Shown one piece after another: positions 7,189-15,658 of a stretch of DNA of 33,591 bases (the first letter of the stretch is position 1; every line of letters begins with the position of its first letter). The DNA is taken from NCBI GenBank assembly GCA_024102915.1, contig JAGFJG010000126.1, positions 1 to 33,591 of the forward strand, read 5' to 3'. Position numbers and translations under genes: made by a program. This DNA comes from Caldilineales bacterium. GTDB taxonomy: Bacteria; Chloroflexota; Anaerolineae; J102. The notes beneath the pieces were generated by a model. It saw only the letters and a list, made by a program, of their open reading frames with translations. It did no database searches and had not been told where the DNA came from.

Positions 7189-10164
7189 ATGCCTAAAGAC
7201 AGCCTGATTTTTTCCAACGGTTTGGATTCCAGCTTCAAGGTCTACCATGACCTAATGGTGAGGAAAGTGCGGGATATTCTGTTGGTTTCCACGCCGTACG
7301 ACGCCTGGATTATGGAGCAGGATGGGCGGCTGTCCGAACGTATCGTCAATGAATATCGGGGACTGAATCTGAGCAAACCGCCGCGGCTGGGTTGGACGGC
7401 ATCGGCTGAAGGGGCGCTGGAGGCGCTGGCAAAGCGGTCGTTCGATATGGTGATCACCATGCCGCGCGTGGCCGATGCCGACGCCTATGCCCTGGGCCAG
7501 CAGATCAAAGCCGCGCACCCGAACATGCCGGTCATCTTGTTGTCGCACAGCGTCACCCTGTATGATCAGATCGTCGCCGCCAAACAAACTGTGGCCAGCA
7601 TCGACAGGCGGTTTGTGTGGTCGGGCGACACTGATTTGCTGGTCGCCATCGTCAAGAGCACGGAAGATCGGATGAATGCCGATGCCGACACCGAACTGGC
7701 CGGAGTGCGTGTCATCCTCTTCGTCGAGAACTCGCCGCGATACGCCTCGCTGCTGTTGCCAATCCTCTACAAAGAACTGGTTGTGCAAACGCGCTCGGTG
7801 CTGGAAGGAAGGCTGAACGAGGAACACCGCCTCTTGACGATGCGCGCTCGCCCCAAGATCATCATGGCCGAGACCTATGAGGAGGCGATGCATTTCTTCG
7901 AGCGCTACGAGCCGTATGTGCTGGGCGTGATCTCCGATGTGGAATTCCCGCGGGCGGGCGAATTGAACAAAGATGCCGGATGCGATCTGCTCTGCGCCAT
8001 CAAAGCTCGCCGCTTCGACATCCCCCTGCTATTGACCAGCGCCGACACCCTTAATGCCGCACGGGCGCAGGCGATCCCGGCCGCCTTTTTGGATAAGAAC
8101 TCGCCCAACCTGCAAGCAGAAGTCCAGTCCTATTTCAAGCAAAGCCTGGCGTTCGGCGATTTTATTTTCCGCCTCCCCGATGGCCGGGAAGTAGCACGCG
8201 CTTCCGATCTGCGCACGTTCGAGCAATGCCTGCACACTGTCCCCGCCGAATCATTACTCTTTCATGGGCGGCGCAATGATTTCTCGCGCTGGCTGTTCAC
8301 GCGCACCGAAACCGCCCTGGCAGCCAAACTACGCGACATTTCGGTCGACGAATACCCGGACGTGGACAAACTCCGCCAGCGCATGATCAACCTGGTGCGT
8401 TCGACGCGCACCGAACGTCAGCGAGGCGTGATCGCTGACTTCGACGCCAGGGAATACGATAGAGCCAATCGGTTTATCAAAATCGGCCAGGGATCGATGG
8501 GCGGCAAAGCGCGTGGTCTGGCCTTTTCCACAGCATTGTTGCGCCAAAACGCATCTTTGCGCGAGACGTTCGACCAGGTGCGAATCTTCGTGCCGCGCAC
8601 GCTGGTGATCACCACCGAAGCCTTCGCCGATTTCGTGACCACGAATCATTTGAGCGAGTTGGCCGAGGCTGATCTGGCGGACGAGGAGATCGCCCGCCGG
8701 TTTAGCCGGGCCTCGCTGCCGACTAGCCTGGAAAACGATCTGCGCGCTTATCTCGGCCGGGCGCATCATCCCCTGGCTGTGCGCTCATCCAGCCTGCTGG
8801 AAGACGCCCAGTTCCGCGCCTATGCTGGCCTCTATCGCACCTACATGCTACCCAATGAACACGAAAGACTCGACAGTCGATTGCATCATCTCGTGCAGGC
8901 CATCAAACTCGTCTACGCCTCGACCTATTTCGCCGGGCCCAAGAGCTTTTCTCACCGCGTGGGCAGGCACATCAAGGAAGAGCAAATGGCCGTGCTGATC
9001 CAGCACGTGGTGGGCGAACGCTACGGCGAATACGTGTATCCGGCGATATCCGGCGTCGCCCAATCAATCAATTATTATCCTTTTGGCCGCATGAAGCCGG
9101 ATGAAGGGATCGCCACGATTGCGCTGGGGTTCGGCAGGGCGGTGGTCGAGGGAGAAAAAACGCTGCGATTCTCGCCCGCGCATCCGCAATTGCTGCCGCA
9201 GCGCTCCTCGGTCGAAGACATCCTCGATAACACCCAGCGTTATTTCTACGCCCTGCGCATGGGCGGACACCCCTACGAGCTCGGCACCGCCAATACATCG
9301 AATCTGATCAAGCGCGAAGTGTCGGATGCAGCCGACGAAGTCATGCATATGCTGGCCAGCACTTTTGTGCCGGAAGAGAATCGCATTCGCGACACTGCTC
9401 ACGGCCCCGGCCATCGCGTCCTCACCTTCTCTCCCATCCTCAAACACCGGCGTTTCCCTCTGGCCGAAATCATCAGCCAGCTCCTGCCCATCGGGCGGCA
9501 GGGGATGGGCGCGCCGATCGAGTTGGAGTTCTCGGTGAATTTCCGACGCAATACCGAGCACAAACCGGAGTTCGCTATTTTACAGTTGCGCCCGATGACG
9601 GCCAGGGCGGATCTGGCCGATGTGGAAATCAGCGCGGAGGAGATCGCCGGGGCGTTCTGCTTTTCGACGGCGGCGCTGGGCAACGTCGCCCAAAATCACG
9701 TGGCCGATATCCTCTACGTTAAGCCCGACGCTTTCGACCGCAGCCGCACACAGGATATCGCCCGCCAGATCGGGCGCTTCAACGCCGGGCTGGTCGAGGC
9801 GGCTCGCCCCTACTTGCTGATCGGTCCCGGACGGTGGGGGACCGCCGACCGCTGGCTGGGCATCCCCGTCACCTGGAACGAGATTTCCGGCGTGGCCGCG
9901 ATTGTGGAGACGCCCAGCGATCACATTCGGGCCGAGCCATCACAGGGATCTCACTTCTTCCACAATATCACGACGTTGGGCATCAACTATGTGACCGTCG
10001 GGCGCGGGGGCGATGATTTCCTGGATTGGGATTGGCTGCTGGCGCAACCGCTGGCGGGCGAGAGCGATCATGTGGCGCATGTGCGATTGGATACGCCGCT
10101 GACGTCGAAGGTGGATGGGCGCACGTCGCGCTGTGTGATCTGCCAGTATAGATGTGATCGATAA
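7189..10164 (+). CDS. Receiver-like / PEP-synthase ATP-grasp fusion protein
   Basis: A 991-residue multidomain protein. Residues about 22-170 and 173-320 look like two receiver (response-regulator) folds. The first lacks a clear phospho-Asp (MVITMPRVAD), while the second has VISDVEFPR with a plausible one. After a linker, residues about 424-800 match the nucleotide-binding domain of pyruvate phosphate dikinase/PEP synthase: IGQGSMGGKARGLAF, FVPRTLVITTEAF, HPLAVRSSSLLEDAQFRAYAGLY and the closing ILQLRPM. The remaining 190 residues include GPGRWGTADRWLGIPV and SQGSHFFHNITTLGINYV but no phospho-His swivel domain and no PEP-binding barrel, so it cannot be a normal PEP synthase. It may phosphorylate a protein or small molecule under signal control (inference). 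ATG 7189, after GGGCGAGG, is preferred to an upstream TTG at 7135. Confidence 0.78.
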   Translation: MPKDSLIFSNGLDSSFKVYHDLMVRKVRDILLVSTPYDAWIMEQDGRLSERIVNEYRGLNLSKPPRLGWTASAEGALEALAKRSFDMVITMPRVADADAYALGQQIKAAHPNMPVILLSHSVTLYDQIVAAKQTVASIDRRFVWSGDTDLLVAIVKSTEDRMNADADTELAGVRVILFVENSPRYASLLLPILYKELVVQTRSVLEGRLNEEHRLLTMRARPKIIMAETYEEAMHFFERYEPYVLGVISDVEFPRAGELNKDAGCDLLCAIKARRFDIPLLLTSADTLNAARAQAIPAAFLDKNSPNLQAEVQSYFKQSLAFGDFIFRLPDGREVARASDLRTFEQCLHTVPAESLLFHGRRNDFSRWLFTRTETALAAKLRDISVDEYPDVDKLRQRMINLVRSTRTERQRGVIADFDAREYDRANRFIKIGQGSMGGKARGLAFSTALLRQNASLRETFDQVRIFVPRTLVITTEAFADFVTTNHLSELAEADLADEEIARRFSRASLPTSLENDLRAYLGRAHHPLAVRSSSLLEDAQFRAYAGLYRTYMLPNEHERLDSRLHHLVQAIKLVYASTYFAGPKSFSHRVGRHIKEEQMAVLIQHVVGERYGEYVYPAISGVAQSINYYPFGRMKPDEGIATIALGFGRAVVEGEKTLRFSPAHPQLLPQRSSVEDILDNTQRYFYALRMGGHPYELGTANTSNLIKREVSDAADEVMHMLASTFVPEENRIRDTAHGPGHRVLTFSPILKHRRFPLAEIISQLLPIGRQGMGAPIELEFSVNFRRNTEHKPEFAILQLRPMTARADLADVEISAEEIAGAFCFSTAALGNVAQNHVADILYVKPDAFDRSRTQDIARQIGRFNAGLVEAARPYLLIGPGRWGTADRWLGIPVTWNEISGVAAIVETPSDHIRAEPSQGSHFFHNITTLGINYVTVGRGGDDFLDWDWLLAQPLAGESDHVAHVRLDTPLTSKVDGRTSRCVICQYRCDR

Positions 10165-10188
10165 TTTATATGAAGAATTTTATAAAAA

Positions 10189-10217
10189 TTGACAGCGGGT
10201 TCTGTTCATGCTAGAAT
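10189..10217 (+). promoter_or_regulatory. Sigma70-type promoter for the SufR-like regulator
   Basis: TTGACA (10189-10194), 17-base spacer, TAGAAT (10212-10217) preceded by TGC. This is close to consensus. It places transcription start near 10224, which rules out the ATG at 10208 as the regulator's start. Confidence 0.75.
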
Positions 10218-10315
10218 CCGCGCGCTTTGGTGGCCGACATAATATCCCCTATCATCGATTAACGTCGGCCGGCCACGAAGGATATTTTCTTTTTTCGACA
10301 CTCCGAGATCCCACG

Positions 10316-10960
10316 GTGCATCCGGTTCGCAAAACCATCCTGGAAATTCTGAAACGGCAGGGCTATGCCACCGTCAACGATCTGGCGGATGCGCTGGATA
10401 TGGCCCCTGTTTCGGTGCGCCATCACCTCGATCTTCTGATCGGAGATGGGCTGGTGGATTCGCCGCGCGTCCGCCGCACCGCCGGCGCCGGGCGGCCCCA
10501 ACAGGTTTATGCTCTATTGCCCGCCGCCGATGCCTACTTCCCCAACAACTATCTGCTCATGGCCGACGAGAGTCTGCGGGCCTTGAAGCAGTCATTGCCG
10601 CAGGATGCCATGCTGGGGATCATGGCCGAGGTGGCCGGTCGCACCGCCGCCCAGGCGCCAGACGATTTGCCGCAAATGCCGCCCCGTGAGCAGGCTGTCA
10701 TCATCACCGGCTTTCTGAATGAACATGGCTATATGGCGGATTACGAATGGGAAGAAACCTCGTTCGTGATCCACACCTGCAATTGCCCCTACAGCGATCT
10801 GGCGGCATCGCATCCGGAATTGTGCCATATGGACTTGATGTTGGTGGGACAACTGGCCGGAACCCAGCCGCAGCGCGTCGCCCATATTGCCGATGGCGAC
10901 GCCCGCTGTTCCTACCGCATCTGTACCAACGGCTTACGATCAAGCGAGAACGGCGCTTGA
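10316..10960 (+). CDS. SufR-like Fe-S-sensing transcriptional regulator
   Basis: A 214-residue protein with an N-terminal winged helix (VRKTILEILKRQ, then VNDLADALDMAPVSVRHHLDLL, about 4-38) of the DeoR/ArsR-like type. The C-terminal domain carries four cysteines in the order C-x-C-x12-C-x27-C (TCNCPY, HPELCHMD, GDARCSYRI), the arrangement expected of SufR-type regulators that bind an Fe-S cluster. SufR proteins repress Fe-S assembly genes when the cluster is present (family knowledge). The next genes encode a radical-SAM enzyme, an A-type carrier and a Nfu-type scaffold, which strongly fits. GTG 10316 is chosen because the promoter lies inside the longer frame. No strong Shine-Dalgarno is seen. 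moaA begins five bases after its stop. Confidence 0.83.
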   Translation: MHPVRKTILEILKRQGYATVNDLADALDMAPVSVRHHLDLLIGDGLVDSPRVRRTAGAGRPQQVYALLPAADAYFPNNYLLMADESLRALKQSLPQDAMLGIMAEVAGRTAAQAPDDLPQMPPREQAVIITGFLNEHGYMADYEWEETSFVIHTCNCPYSDLAASHPELCHMDLMLVGQLAGTQPQRVAHIADGDARCSYRICTNGLRSSENGA

Positions 10961-10964
10961 GATC

Positions 10965-12002
10965 ATGAATATCACACCCATCTCTCTGACTGGCGGATTC
11001 GATCCCGCGGTTGAACCACCGGGACCGCTCGACCGTTTTGGCCGCCGCATCAACTACCTGCGCATTTCCCTGACCGATGTCTGCAACCTGCGTTGCGTGT
11101 ATTGCATGCCGGAGCACATGACCTTTAGGCCGCGGCACGAATTGATGTCGGATCAGGAATTGCTGACCATCACCCGTATCATGGCGAGCCTGGGTGTGGA
11201 CAAAATCCGCCTGACCGGGGGTGAGCCGACCGTGCGGCCCAATCTGGTCGAGATCGTGCGCTCGATTGCCCGCTTGCCCGGCCTGCGCGACCTGGCCATG
11301 ACCACCAACGGACTGCTTTTGCCGCAACTGGCCGAACCCCTGGCCCGCGCCGGTCTCACCCGCCTGAATATTTCGCTCGATACCCTCGACGCCGCCAAGT
11401 TCAAGCGCATCACCCGTTGGGGCGACCTGGACACAGTGTGGGCAGGCGTGGAAGCCGCCGAAGCCGCGGGGCTGCGCCCACTCAAAATCAACAGCGTCGT
11501 CACCCGCGGGTTCAACGAAGATGAGGTCGCCAGTCTGGCCCGGCTGACGCTGGAGCGAGATTGGGAAGTGCGTTTTATCGAAGTGATGCCCTTTGGCGGC
11601 GAGGCTGATTTCGCCCAGAGCGCTGTCGTCTCCTCCGCCGAAACCCGGCAGCGAATCGAGGATGAACTCGGCCCCCTGTACGAAATCCCCGGCTACGATG
11701 GCCGTGACCCGGCTCGACCCTATCGACTCGCAGGCGCTCGCGGCTCGATCGGCTTCATCAGTACCATCACCGAGCCATTTTGCGCCGGATGCAATCGCAT
11801 GCGCCTCACCGCCGACGGCACACTCCGTCTCTGCCTGTTGCGCGATGGCGAGCTTGACCTGCTGACGCCGCTGCGAGATGGCATGGACGAAGCGACGCTC
11901 ACTCAACACATCCTGCAAGCCATTTACGACAAGCCCTGGGGACACGGCCTTCCCGACGGCGCTATCCCGCAGTCTCGGATCATGTCGCAGATTGGGGGAT
12001 AG
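10965..12002 (+). CDS. moaA: GTP 3',8-cyclase (molybdenum cofactor synthesis)
   Basis: Radical-SAM enzyme that starts molybdopterin synthesis by converting GTP to 3',8-cyclo-GTP. The 345 residues show the N-terminal SAM cluster motif CNLRCVYC (CxxxCxxC, about 39-46), LTGGEPTVRPN, MTTNGLLL and NISLDTLD. The C-terminal second cluster is FCAGCNRMRLTADGTLRLCL (Cx2Cx13C), followed by the terminal QIGG that family members need with MoaC. The ATG at 10965 is five bases after the regulator's stop, so the two are co-transcribed. No other Moco gene lies in the window. Placement under an Fe-S regulator is sensible because the enzyme uses two 4Fe-4S clusters. Confidence 0.95.
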   Translation: MNITPISLTGGFDPAVEPPGPLDRFGRRINYLRISLTDVCNLRCVYCMPEHMTFRPRHELMSDQELLTITRIMASLGVDKIRLTGGEPTVRPNLVEIVRSIARLPGLRDLAMTTNGLLLPQLAEPLARAGLTRLNISLDTLDAAKFKRITRWGDLDTVWAGVEAAEAAGLRPLKINSVVTRGFNEDEVASLARLTLERDWEVRFIEVMPFGGEADFAQSAVVSSAETRQRIEDELGPLYEIPGYDGRDPARPYRLAGARGSIGFISTITEPFCAGCNRMRLTADGTLRLCLLRDGELDLLTPLRDGMDEATLTQHILQAIYDKPWGHGLPDGAIPQSRIMSQIGG

Positions 12003-12039
12003 ACTTTTCACCAAACCTATCTCACTCGGTAACAAACAG

Positions 12040-12072
12040 AGGTGAATGTCATTCCTGAAGTGATATTCACCT
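12040..12072. promoter_or_regulatory. Inverted repeat upstream of the Fe-S carrier promoter (possible operator)
   Basis: AGGTGAAT (12040-12047) and ATTCACCT (12065-12072) are perfect complements 17 bases apart, about 20 bases upstream of the -35 region of the downstream gene. There is no T-run, so it is not an intrinsic terminator. It could be an operator for the neighbouring SufR-like regulator (inference) or a moaA mRNA 3' hairpin. Confidence 0.4.
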
Positions 12073-12092
12073 GACACTGGACACAGCTTTAC

Positions 12093-12120
12093 TTTACAGA
12101 CACTCAAATTCGGTTACAAT
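12093..12120 (+). promoter_or_regulatory. Probable promoter of the A-type Fe-S carrier gene
   Basis: TTTACA (12093-12098), 16-base spacer, TACAAT (12115-12120), ending about 48 bases before the ATG. Confidence 0.5.
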
Positions 12121-12167
12121 CTTAAGACAAACGGCATCATAGCCATCCCTTTGGAGGTTTTTTCCTA

Positions 12168-12584
12168 ATGACCACAGCAACAATGATCGAGCCGATCACC
12201 GAAACAACCACCGGCGTCAATCTCACAGCCAGCGCGGCCGCAAAACTGCAGGAAGTGCTTGAGCAGAAAGGCATCGCTGAAACCCACGCACTGCGCGTAT
12301 TCGTCCAGGGCGGCGGTTGCGGCGGCATGCAGTACGGCATGACCTTTGACAACAACCCGCGCGAGGATGACGAAGTCTATCAACAGCACGGCATGAAGGT
12401 CATTGTCGATCCGGTCAGCCTTTTCTATATTAACGGCGCCCGCATCGACTACGTCGACAGCCTTATGGGCGGCGGTTTCAGCATCGAAAACCCCAACGCC
12501 ACCAGCTCCTGCGGTTGCGGAAGCTCTTTCCGCACGGCCCAGAGCCACACCGGCGAGGCCATGCCCGAATCGTGCAGCCACTAA
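12168..12584 (+). CDS. erpA: A-type iron-sulfur carrier (ErpA/IscA family)
   Basis: Carries Fe-S clusters from a scaffold to target proteins. The 138 residues show the family core: LTASAAAKLQEVLEQKG, LRVFVQGGGCGGMQYGM (first Cys about 52), the VIVDPVSLFYINGARIDYVDSLMGGGFSIENPNA segment and CGCGSSF with the two C-terminal ligand cysteines. A 16-residue N-terminal extension and a C-terminal tail ending ESCSH (one additional Cys) go beyond the usual 107-115 residues. The ATG has GGAGG ten bases upstream. It starts a unit with the DUF2203 and Nfu genes behind its own promoter. ErpA, IscA and SufA are hard to separate by sequence. Confidence 0.88.
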   Translation: MTTATMIEPITETTTGVNLTASAAAKLQEVLEQKGIAETHALRVFVQGGGCGGMQYGMTFDNNPREDDEVYQQHGMKVIVDPVSLFYINGARIDYVDSLMGGGFSIENPNATSSCGCGSSFRTAQSHTGEAMPESCSH

Positions 12585-12593
12585 TTGGCTGAC

Positions 12594-12974
12594 GTGTCCT
12601 CTCGACGCCATTTCACCGTTGAGGAAGCAAACGCCCTTCTTCCCCGGCTGACCCAACTCATCGACCAATTACGGACGGCGCGGGCGGCAATCTATGCTGC
12701 ACGCGCCGATCTATTGCCTGTGCTCGAAGCGGCGGTGGGGAATGGCGGCAGTGCCAAGGCAGGCGAGGTGCTGCCCCATTTCAAGCGGCTGGAGGAGGCC
12801 ATGCTGGGAATTCAGGCGATTGGATGTGAATTGAAGGATATCGACACGGGATTAGTTGATTTCCCCTCGTTGCGAGAGGAACGGGAAGTCTATCTGTGCT
12901 GGCGGTATGGCGAGGATAAATTGCGCTTCTGGCACGAACTGAATGCCGGTTTTGCCGGGCGGCGACCGCTTTGA
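12594..12974 (+). CDS. DUF2203-family protein
   Basis: A 126-residue protein of the DUF2203 family, whose function is not established. It starts FTVEEANALLPRLTQLIDQL, a helical hairpin, and ends with the conserved GCELKDIDTGLVDFPS, then YLCWRYGEDKLRFWHE, then GFAGRRPL. GTG at 12594 gives the usual short N-terminus; TTG at 12585, directly after the previous stop, is the alternative. Neither has a visible ribosome site, so translation is probably coupled to the Fe-S carrier. Its position between two Fe-S assembly genes suggests, but does not prove, a related job. Confidence 0.82.
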   Translation: MSSRRHFTVEEANALLPRLTQLIDQLRTARAAIYAARADLLPVLEAAVGNGGSAKAGEVLPHFKRLEEAMLGIQAIGCELKDIDTGLVDFPSLREEREVYLCWRYGEDKLRFWHELNAGFAGRRPL

Positions 12975-12993
12975 AAACATTTTTACGCGAAGC

Positions 12994-13332
12994 ATGTCAA
13001 CACATCCCCCAGCCGCAGTGCTGAACCCGCCCGCCGAACTGACGCCCGATCTGGCGGATCGGATCGAGGCCGTATTGGCACAGTTCCGGCCCACGCTCAA
13101 TTTCGACGGCGGCGATGTGCGGCTCAGCGATTACCGCGATGGCTGCGCCGAATTGACCATGCTTGGCGCCTGCATCGAGTGCCCGATCTCGGTGCTGACC
13201 ATGACCATCGGCGTCAAGCGCATCCTTTTGAAAGAAGTGCCCGAAGTGCGGGAAGTGCGGGCGATCTTCGCCGACGGCACGCCCGTGCCCACCATGCAAG
13301 AATACATGCGCCAAAGCCAGGGCAAGGCTTGA
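12994..13332 (+). CDS. NifU C-terminal-domain (Nfu-type) Fe-S scaffold
   Basis: A 112-residue Nfu-type protein. It contains LNFDGGDVRLSDYRDGCAEL and the cluster-binding motif LGACIECPISVLTMTIGVKRIL with the CxxC pair (about residues 60-63), then VPEVREVRAIF. Two monomers bridge one 4Fe-4S cluster through this CxxC (family knowledge). The family more often has GACxGCPSS; here the middle is IECPIS. The ATG at 12994 is preferred to an in-frame ATG at 12943 that would overlap the DUF2203 gene. Third gene of the Fe-S unit, followed by a terminator. Confidence 0.88.
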   Translation: MSTHPPAAVLNPPAELTPDLADRIEAVLAQFRPTLNFDGGDVRLSDYRDGCAELTMLGACIECPISVLTMTIGVKRILLKEVPEVREVRAIFADGTPVPTMQEYMRQSQGKA

Positions 13333-13349
13333 GGGCGAGCGGGAAATGA

Positions 13350-13391
13350 GACGCGGATAACGCCGATGCGCGCAGAAGGGCGCTGATTTTT
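13350..13391. repeat. Single arm of the GCGCAGAT word-repeat family
   Basis: The sequence GACGCGGATAACGCCGAT, continuing to CGCTGATTTTT, aligns with the left arm of the hairpin at 17527-17597 over about 41 bases with few mismatches. The complementary second arm is missing here. Confidence 0.5.
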
Positions 13392-13407
13392 CGGATTCGA
13401 CTTTGTG

Positions 13408-13444
13408 AACCCGGACGTCTGTACAGATGGCCGGGTTTTGTTGT
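13408..13444 (+). terminator. Intrinsic terminator after the Nfu gene
   Basis: AACCCGG (13408-13414) pairs with CCGGGTT, with an inner TCTG/CAGA stem and one mismatch plus one wobble between, followed by the U-rich TTTTGTTGTG. It ends the Fe-S transcription unit. Confidence 0.7.
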
Positions 13445-13463
13445 GCTAAACTATAAACAGGCG

Positions 13464-13522
13464 GACGATTGACCATTGCCGATGGCGAGTCTTCGATCGT
13501 CTACCGTCCATCGACCATCGTC
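13464..13522. repeat. Intergenic word-repeat hairpin, GACGAT family
   Basis: GACGAT (13464-13469) pairs with ATCGTC (13517-13522). The interior repeats CCGATGG and GTCCATCG words. It is related to the repeat at 578-631 and lies in the rtcB leader, shortly after a TGCTAAACT -10-like box at 13444-13452. Confidence 0.45.
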
Positions 13523-13562
13523 ATGTAAAAACAAGAAATATTCACACAATCGAAAGTTTGCT

Positions 13563-15014
13563 ATGGCTTCCCGCAAAGACCTGAGACAGATCGGCTCCTT
13601 CCTGTACGAAATCGACAAGAACCATCGCCAGGACATGCGCGTGCCAGCCCGTATCTATGCGGATGAAGCGATCGTGCGGGCGGCGCTGGAAGATCGTTCG
13701 ATCGAACAATTGATCAACACGGCCACGCTGCCCGGCATCGTCAGTTATGCCCTGGCCATGCCCGACATCCACCAGGGCTATGGCTTTTCCATCGGCGGGG
13801 TGGTGGCTACCCGTGAGTCGGACGGAGTGATCTCGCCGGGCGGAGTGGGCTACGACATTAATTGCGGAGTGCGGCTGCTGGCCTCGGACATGGAGGAAGG
13901 GGAGGTGCAACCCCATCTTTCGGACCTGGCCACCGCCCTCTATCACAAGATCCCCAGCGGCGTGGGCGTGGCCGGATTCCTGCGCCTGTCCAACCAGGAG
14001 ATCGATGAGGTGTTGGAAACCGGCGCGCGCTGGGCGCTAAGAAAGGGTATGGCCCGCCGCGAGGACCTGACCCACACCGAAGAGGAGGGGACGATGCCGG
14101 GTGCGCGGGCGGACAAGGTCAGCGATCGGGCGAAGAAGAGAGGCCGGGATCAACTCGGAACGCTGGGCGCGGGCAATCATTTCGCCGAGATCGATGTGGT
14201 GGACGAAATCCTGGACGAGCGCATCGCCCGCGCGTTTGGCCTATTCCCCGGCCAGGTGGTGTTGCAAATCCACTGCGGTTCGCGCGGGCTGGGCCATCAG
14301 GTCTGCACTGATTACGTCCAGCATTTCCAGGCTGCGGTCAAACGCTACGGCATCGTGCTGCCCGATCGCCAGCTTGTGTGCGCGCCCATCCAGTCGCCGG
14401 AGGGGCAGGATTATCTGGCGGCGATGGCGGCGGCGGCCAATTTCGCCTGGGCCAATCGCCAGACCCTCGCCCACCAGGCGCGCGAAGCTTTCGCCGATGT
14501 GCTGGCCGGGCATGTGCGCGGCTATGACCTGCGCATGGTTTACGATATCGCCCACAACATGGCGAAGCTGGAGCGGCACGAGGTCGAGGGCAAGAGCCAG
14601 CGGGTGTGCGTGCATCGCAAGGGAGCGACGCGAGCGTTCGGCCCTGGCAGCCATGTGCTCCCGCCCGACTTTATCGACTATGGTCAACCGGTGCTGGTTC
14701 CGGGCAGCATGGGCACGGCCAGCTATGTGCTGGCAGGCACGGAAGGCTCCATGCGCCAGACCTTCGGCTCCACCTGTCACGGAGCCGGTCGGCAAATGAG
14801 CCGATCGGCAGCCAAGAAGCATGTGCGAGGCCAGCAACTCAAGGCCGACCTGGAGCACGACGGCATCGAGATTCGAGCGGGCAGCCTGGCGGGTCTGGCC
14901 GAAGAAGCGCCCATCGCCTACAAGGATGTGAGCCGGGTGGTCGAGGTGGTGCACAACGCCGGTATCGCCAACATGGTGGCGCGACTGCGACCGATTGCGG
15001 TGGTGAAAGGGTAA
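13563..15014 (+). CDS. rtcB: RNA ligase RtcB (3'-phosphate/5'-OH RNA ligase)
   Basis: Joins RNA ends carrying 2',3'-cyclic or 3'-phosphate to 5'-OH, using GTP and Mn2+; it repairs or splices RNA such as tRNA. The 483 residues cover the whole family fold: [31 protein letters not shown] (metal Asp/Cys), [50 protein letters not shown] and [12 protein letters not shown], which holds the His expected to be guanylylated. The ATG at 13563 starts the conserved [12 protein letters not shown] region; longer in-frame starts would run through the repeat in the spacer. No RtcA or archease gene is adjacent. It appears to be a single-gene unit. Confidence 0.95.
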   Translation: MASRKDLRQIGSFLYEIDKNHRQDMRVPARIYADEAIVRAALEDRSIEQLINTATLPGIVSYALAMPDIHQGYGFSIGGVVATRESDGVISPGGVGYDINCGVRLLASDMEEGEVQPHLSDLATALYHKIPSGVGVAGFLRLSNQEIDEVLETGARWALRKGMARREDLTHTEEEGTMPGARADKVSDRAKKRGRDQLGTLGAGNHFAEIDVVDEILDERIARAFGLFPGQVVLQIHCGSRGLGHQVCTDYVQHFQAAVKRYGIVLPDRQLVCAPIQSPEGQDYLAAMAAAANFAWANRQTLAHQAREAFADVLAGHVRGYDLRMVYDIAHNMAKLERHEVEGKSQRVCVHRKGATRAFGPGSHVLPPDFIDYGQPVLVPGSMGTASYVLAGTEGSMRQTFGSTCHGAGRQMSRSAAKKHVRGQQLKADLEHDGIEIRAGSLAGLAEEAPIAYKDVSRVVEVVHNAGIANMVARLRPIAVVKG

Positions 15015-15040
15015 ACATTGCGTAAAGCCACTAAAAACCC

Positions 15041-15069
15041 TGGTCATTCCCCTCACAATATGCTAGACT
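15041..15069 (+). promoter_or_regulatory. Probable infA promoter
   Basis: TGGTCA (15041-15046), 17 bases, TAGACT (15064-15069) with an upstream TGC. The resulting leader contains a GGGCGC/GCGCCC hairpin at 15079-15094 without a T-run. Confidence 0.5.
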
Positions 15070-15137
15070 TGAACTGTGGGGCGCGTTTGCGCCCTCTCCT
15101 ATTGTCCGAAATCATCCCACTCAGGAGGTAACAACAC

Positions 15138-15389
15138 TTGGCTAGAAGTCAATCATCAACCAAAGGCAAGAAAAAGAAAGACACGATCGAAGTCGATGGC
15201 ACCGTGGTCGAAGCCCTGCCCAACACTATGTTCCGGGTCGAACTCGACAATGGCCACACCGTGTTGGCCCACATCTCCGGCAAGATGCGCATGTACTACA
15301 TCCGTATCCTGCTCGGCGACCGCGTGACCGTAGAGCTTTCGCCCTACGACCTCACCCGCGGGCGCATCACCTACCGCCACCGCACCTAG
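15138..15389 (+). CDS. infA: Translation initiation factor IF-1
   Basis: IF-1 binds the ribosomal A site during initiation. The 83 residues include the near-invariant [55 protein letters not shown] and RITYR. A Lys-rich N-terminal extension ([15 protein letters not shown]) adds about ten residues to the usual 72. The start is TTG at 15138, supported by AGGAGG eight bases upstream and by the absence of any in-frame ATG before the conserved region. It stands alone between rtcB and tRNA-Val, not in a ribosomal-protein operon as in many bacteria. Confidence 0.95.
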   Translation: MARSQSSTKGKKKKDTIEVDGTVVEALPNTMFRVELDNGHTVLAHISGKMRMYYIRILLGDRVTVELSPYDLTRGRITYRHRT

Positions 15390-15498
15390 CTTCGATCCCC
15401 CCGCCTATCCTCACGAGGTGTCACATTCCCGCCCACAACCCGGCAAGGGGCTGATAACCCCACAGCATCCTTCATTTTCGCTTTTCATCGTCACCAGA

Positions 15499-15504
15499 TA
15501 TAAT
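15499..15504 (+). promoter_or_regulatory. -10 box for tRNA-Val
   Basis: A perfect TATAAT 29 bases before the tRNA. The -35 region (about 15476) is poor, so only the -10 is called. Confidence 0.5.
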
Positions 15505-15532
15505 CTCCGCACCGGCCTCACAGCCGCATTGC

Positions 15533-15610
<78 letters not shown>

Positions 15611-15613
15611 CAG

Positions 15614-15642
15614 CCGCCAGCCCGCAGGCCAGGCGGTTTTTT
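15614..15642 (+). terminator. Intrinsic terminator between tRNA-Val and selA
   Basis: CCGCC (15614-15618) pairs with GGCGG (15632-15636), with an inner GCC/GGC extension, and is followed by TTTTTT (15637-15642). The T-run ends only 16 bases before the selA start. Confidence 0.8.
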
Positions 15643-15658
15643 GTTGGACAGCCCCACC

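Noticed and set aside
10704..12107. Long minus-strand open frame (467 codons) opposite the regulator and moaA
   Set aside because: Antisense shadow of two well-supported genes; no recognisable motifs or ribosome site, and it spans a gene boundary and the candidate operator.
15079..15094. GGGCGC/GCGCCC hairpin in the infA leader considered as a terminator
   Set aside because: No T-run follows and it lies downstream of the probable infA promoter, so it is at most a leader structure.
15446..15460. GGGG/CCCC mini-hairpin after infA considered as its terminator
   Set aside because: Four-base stem with no T-run; too weak to call.
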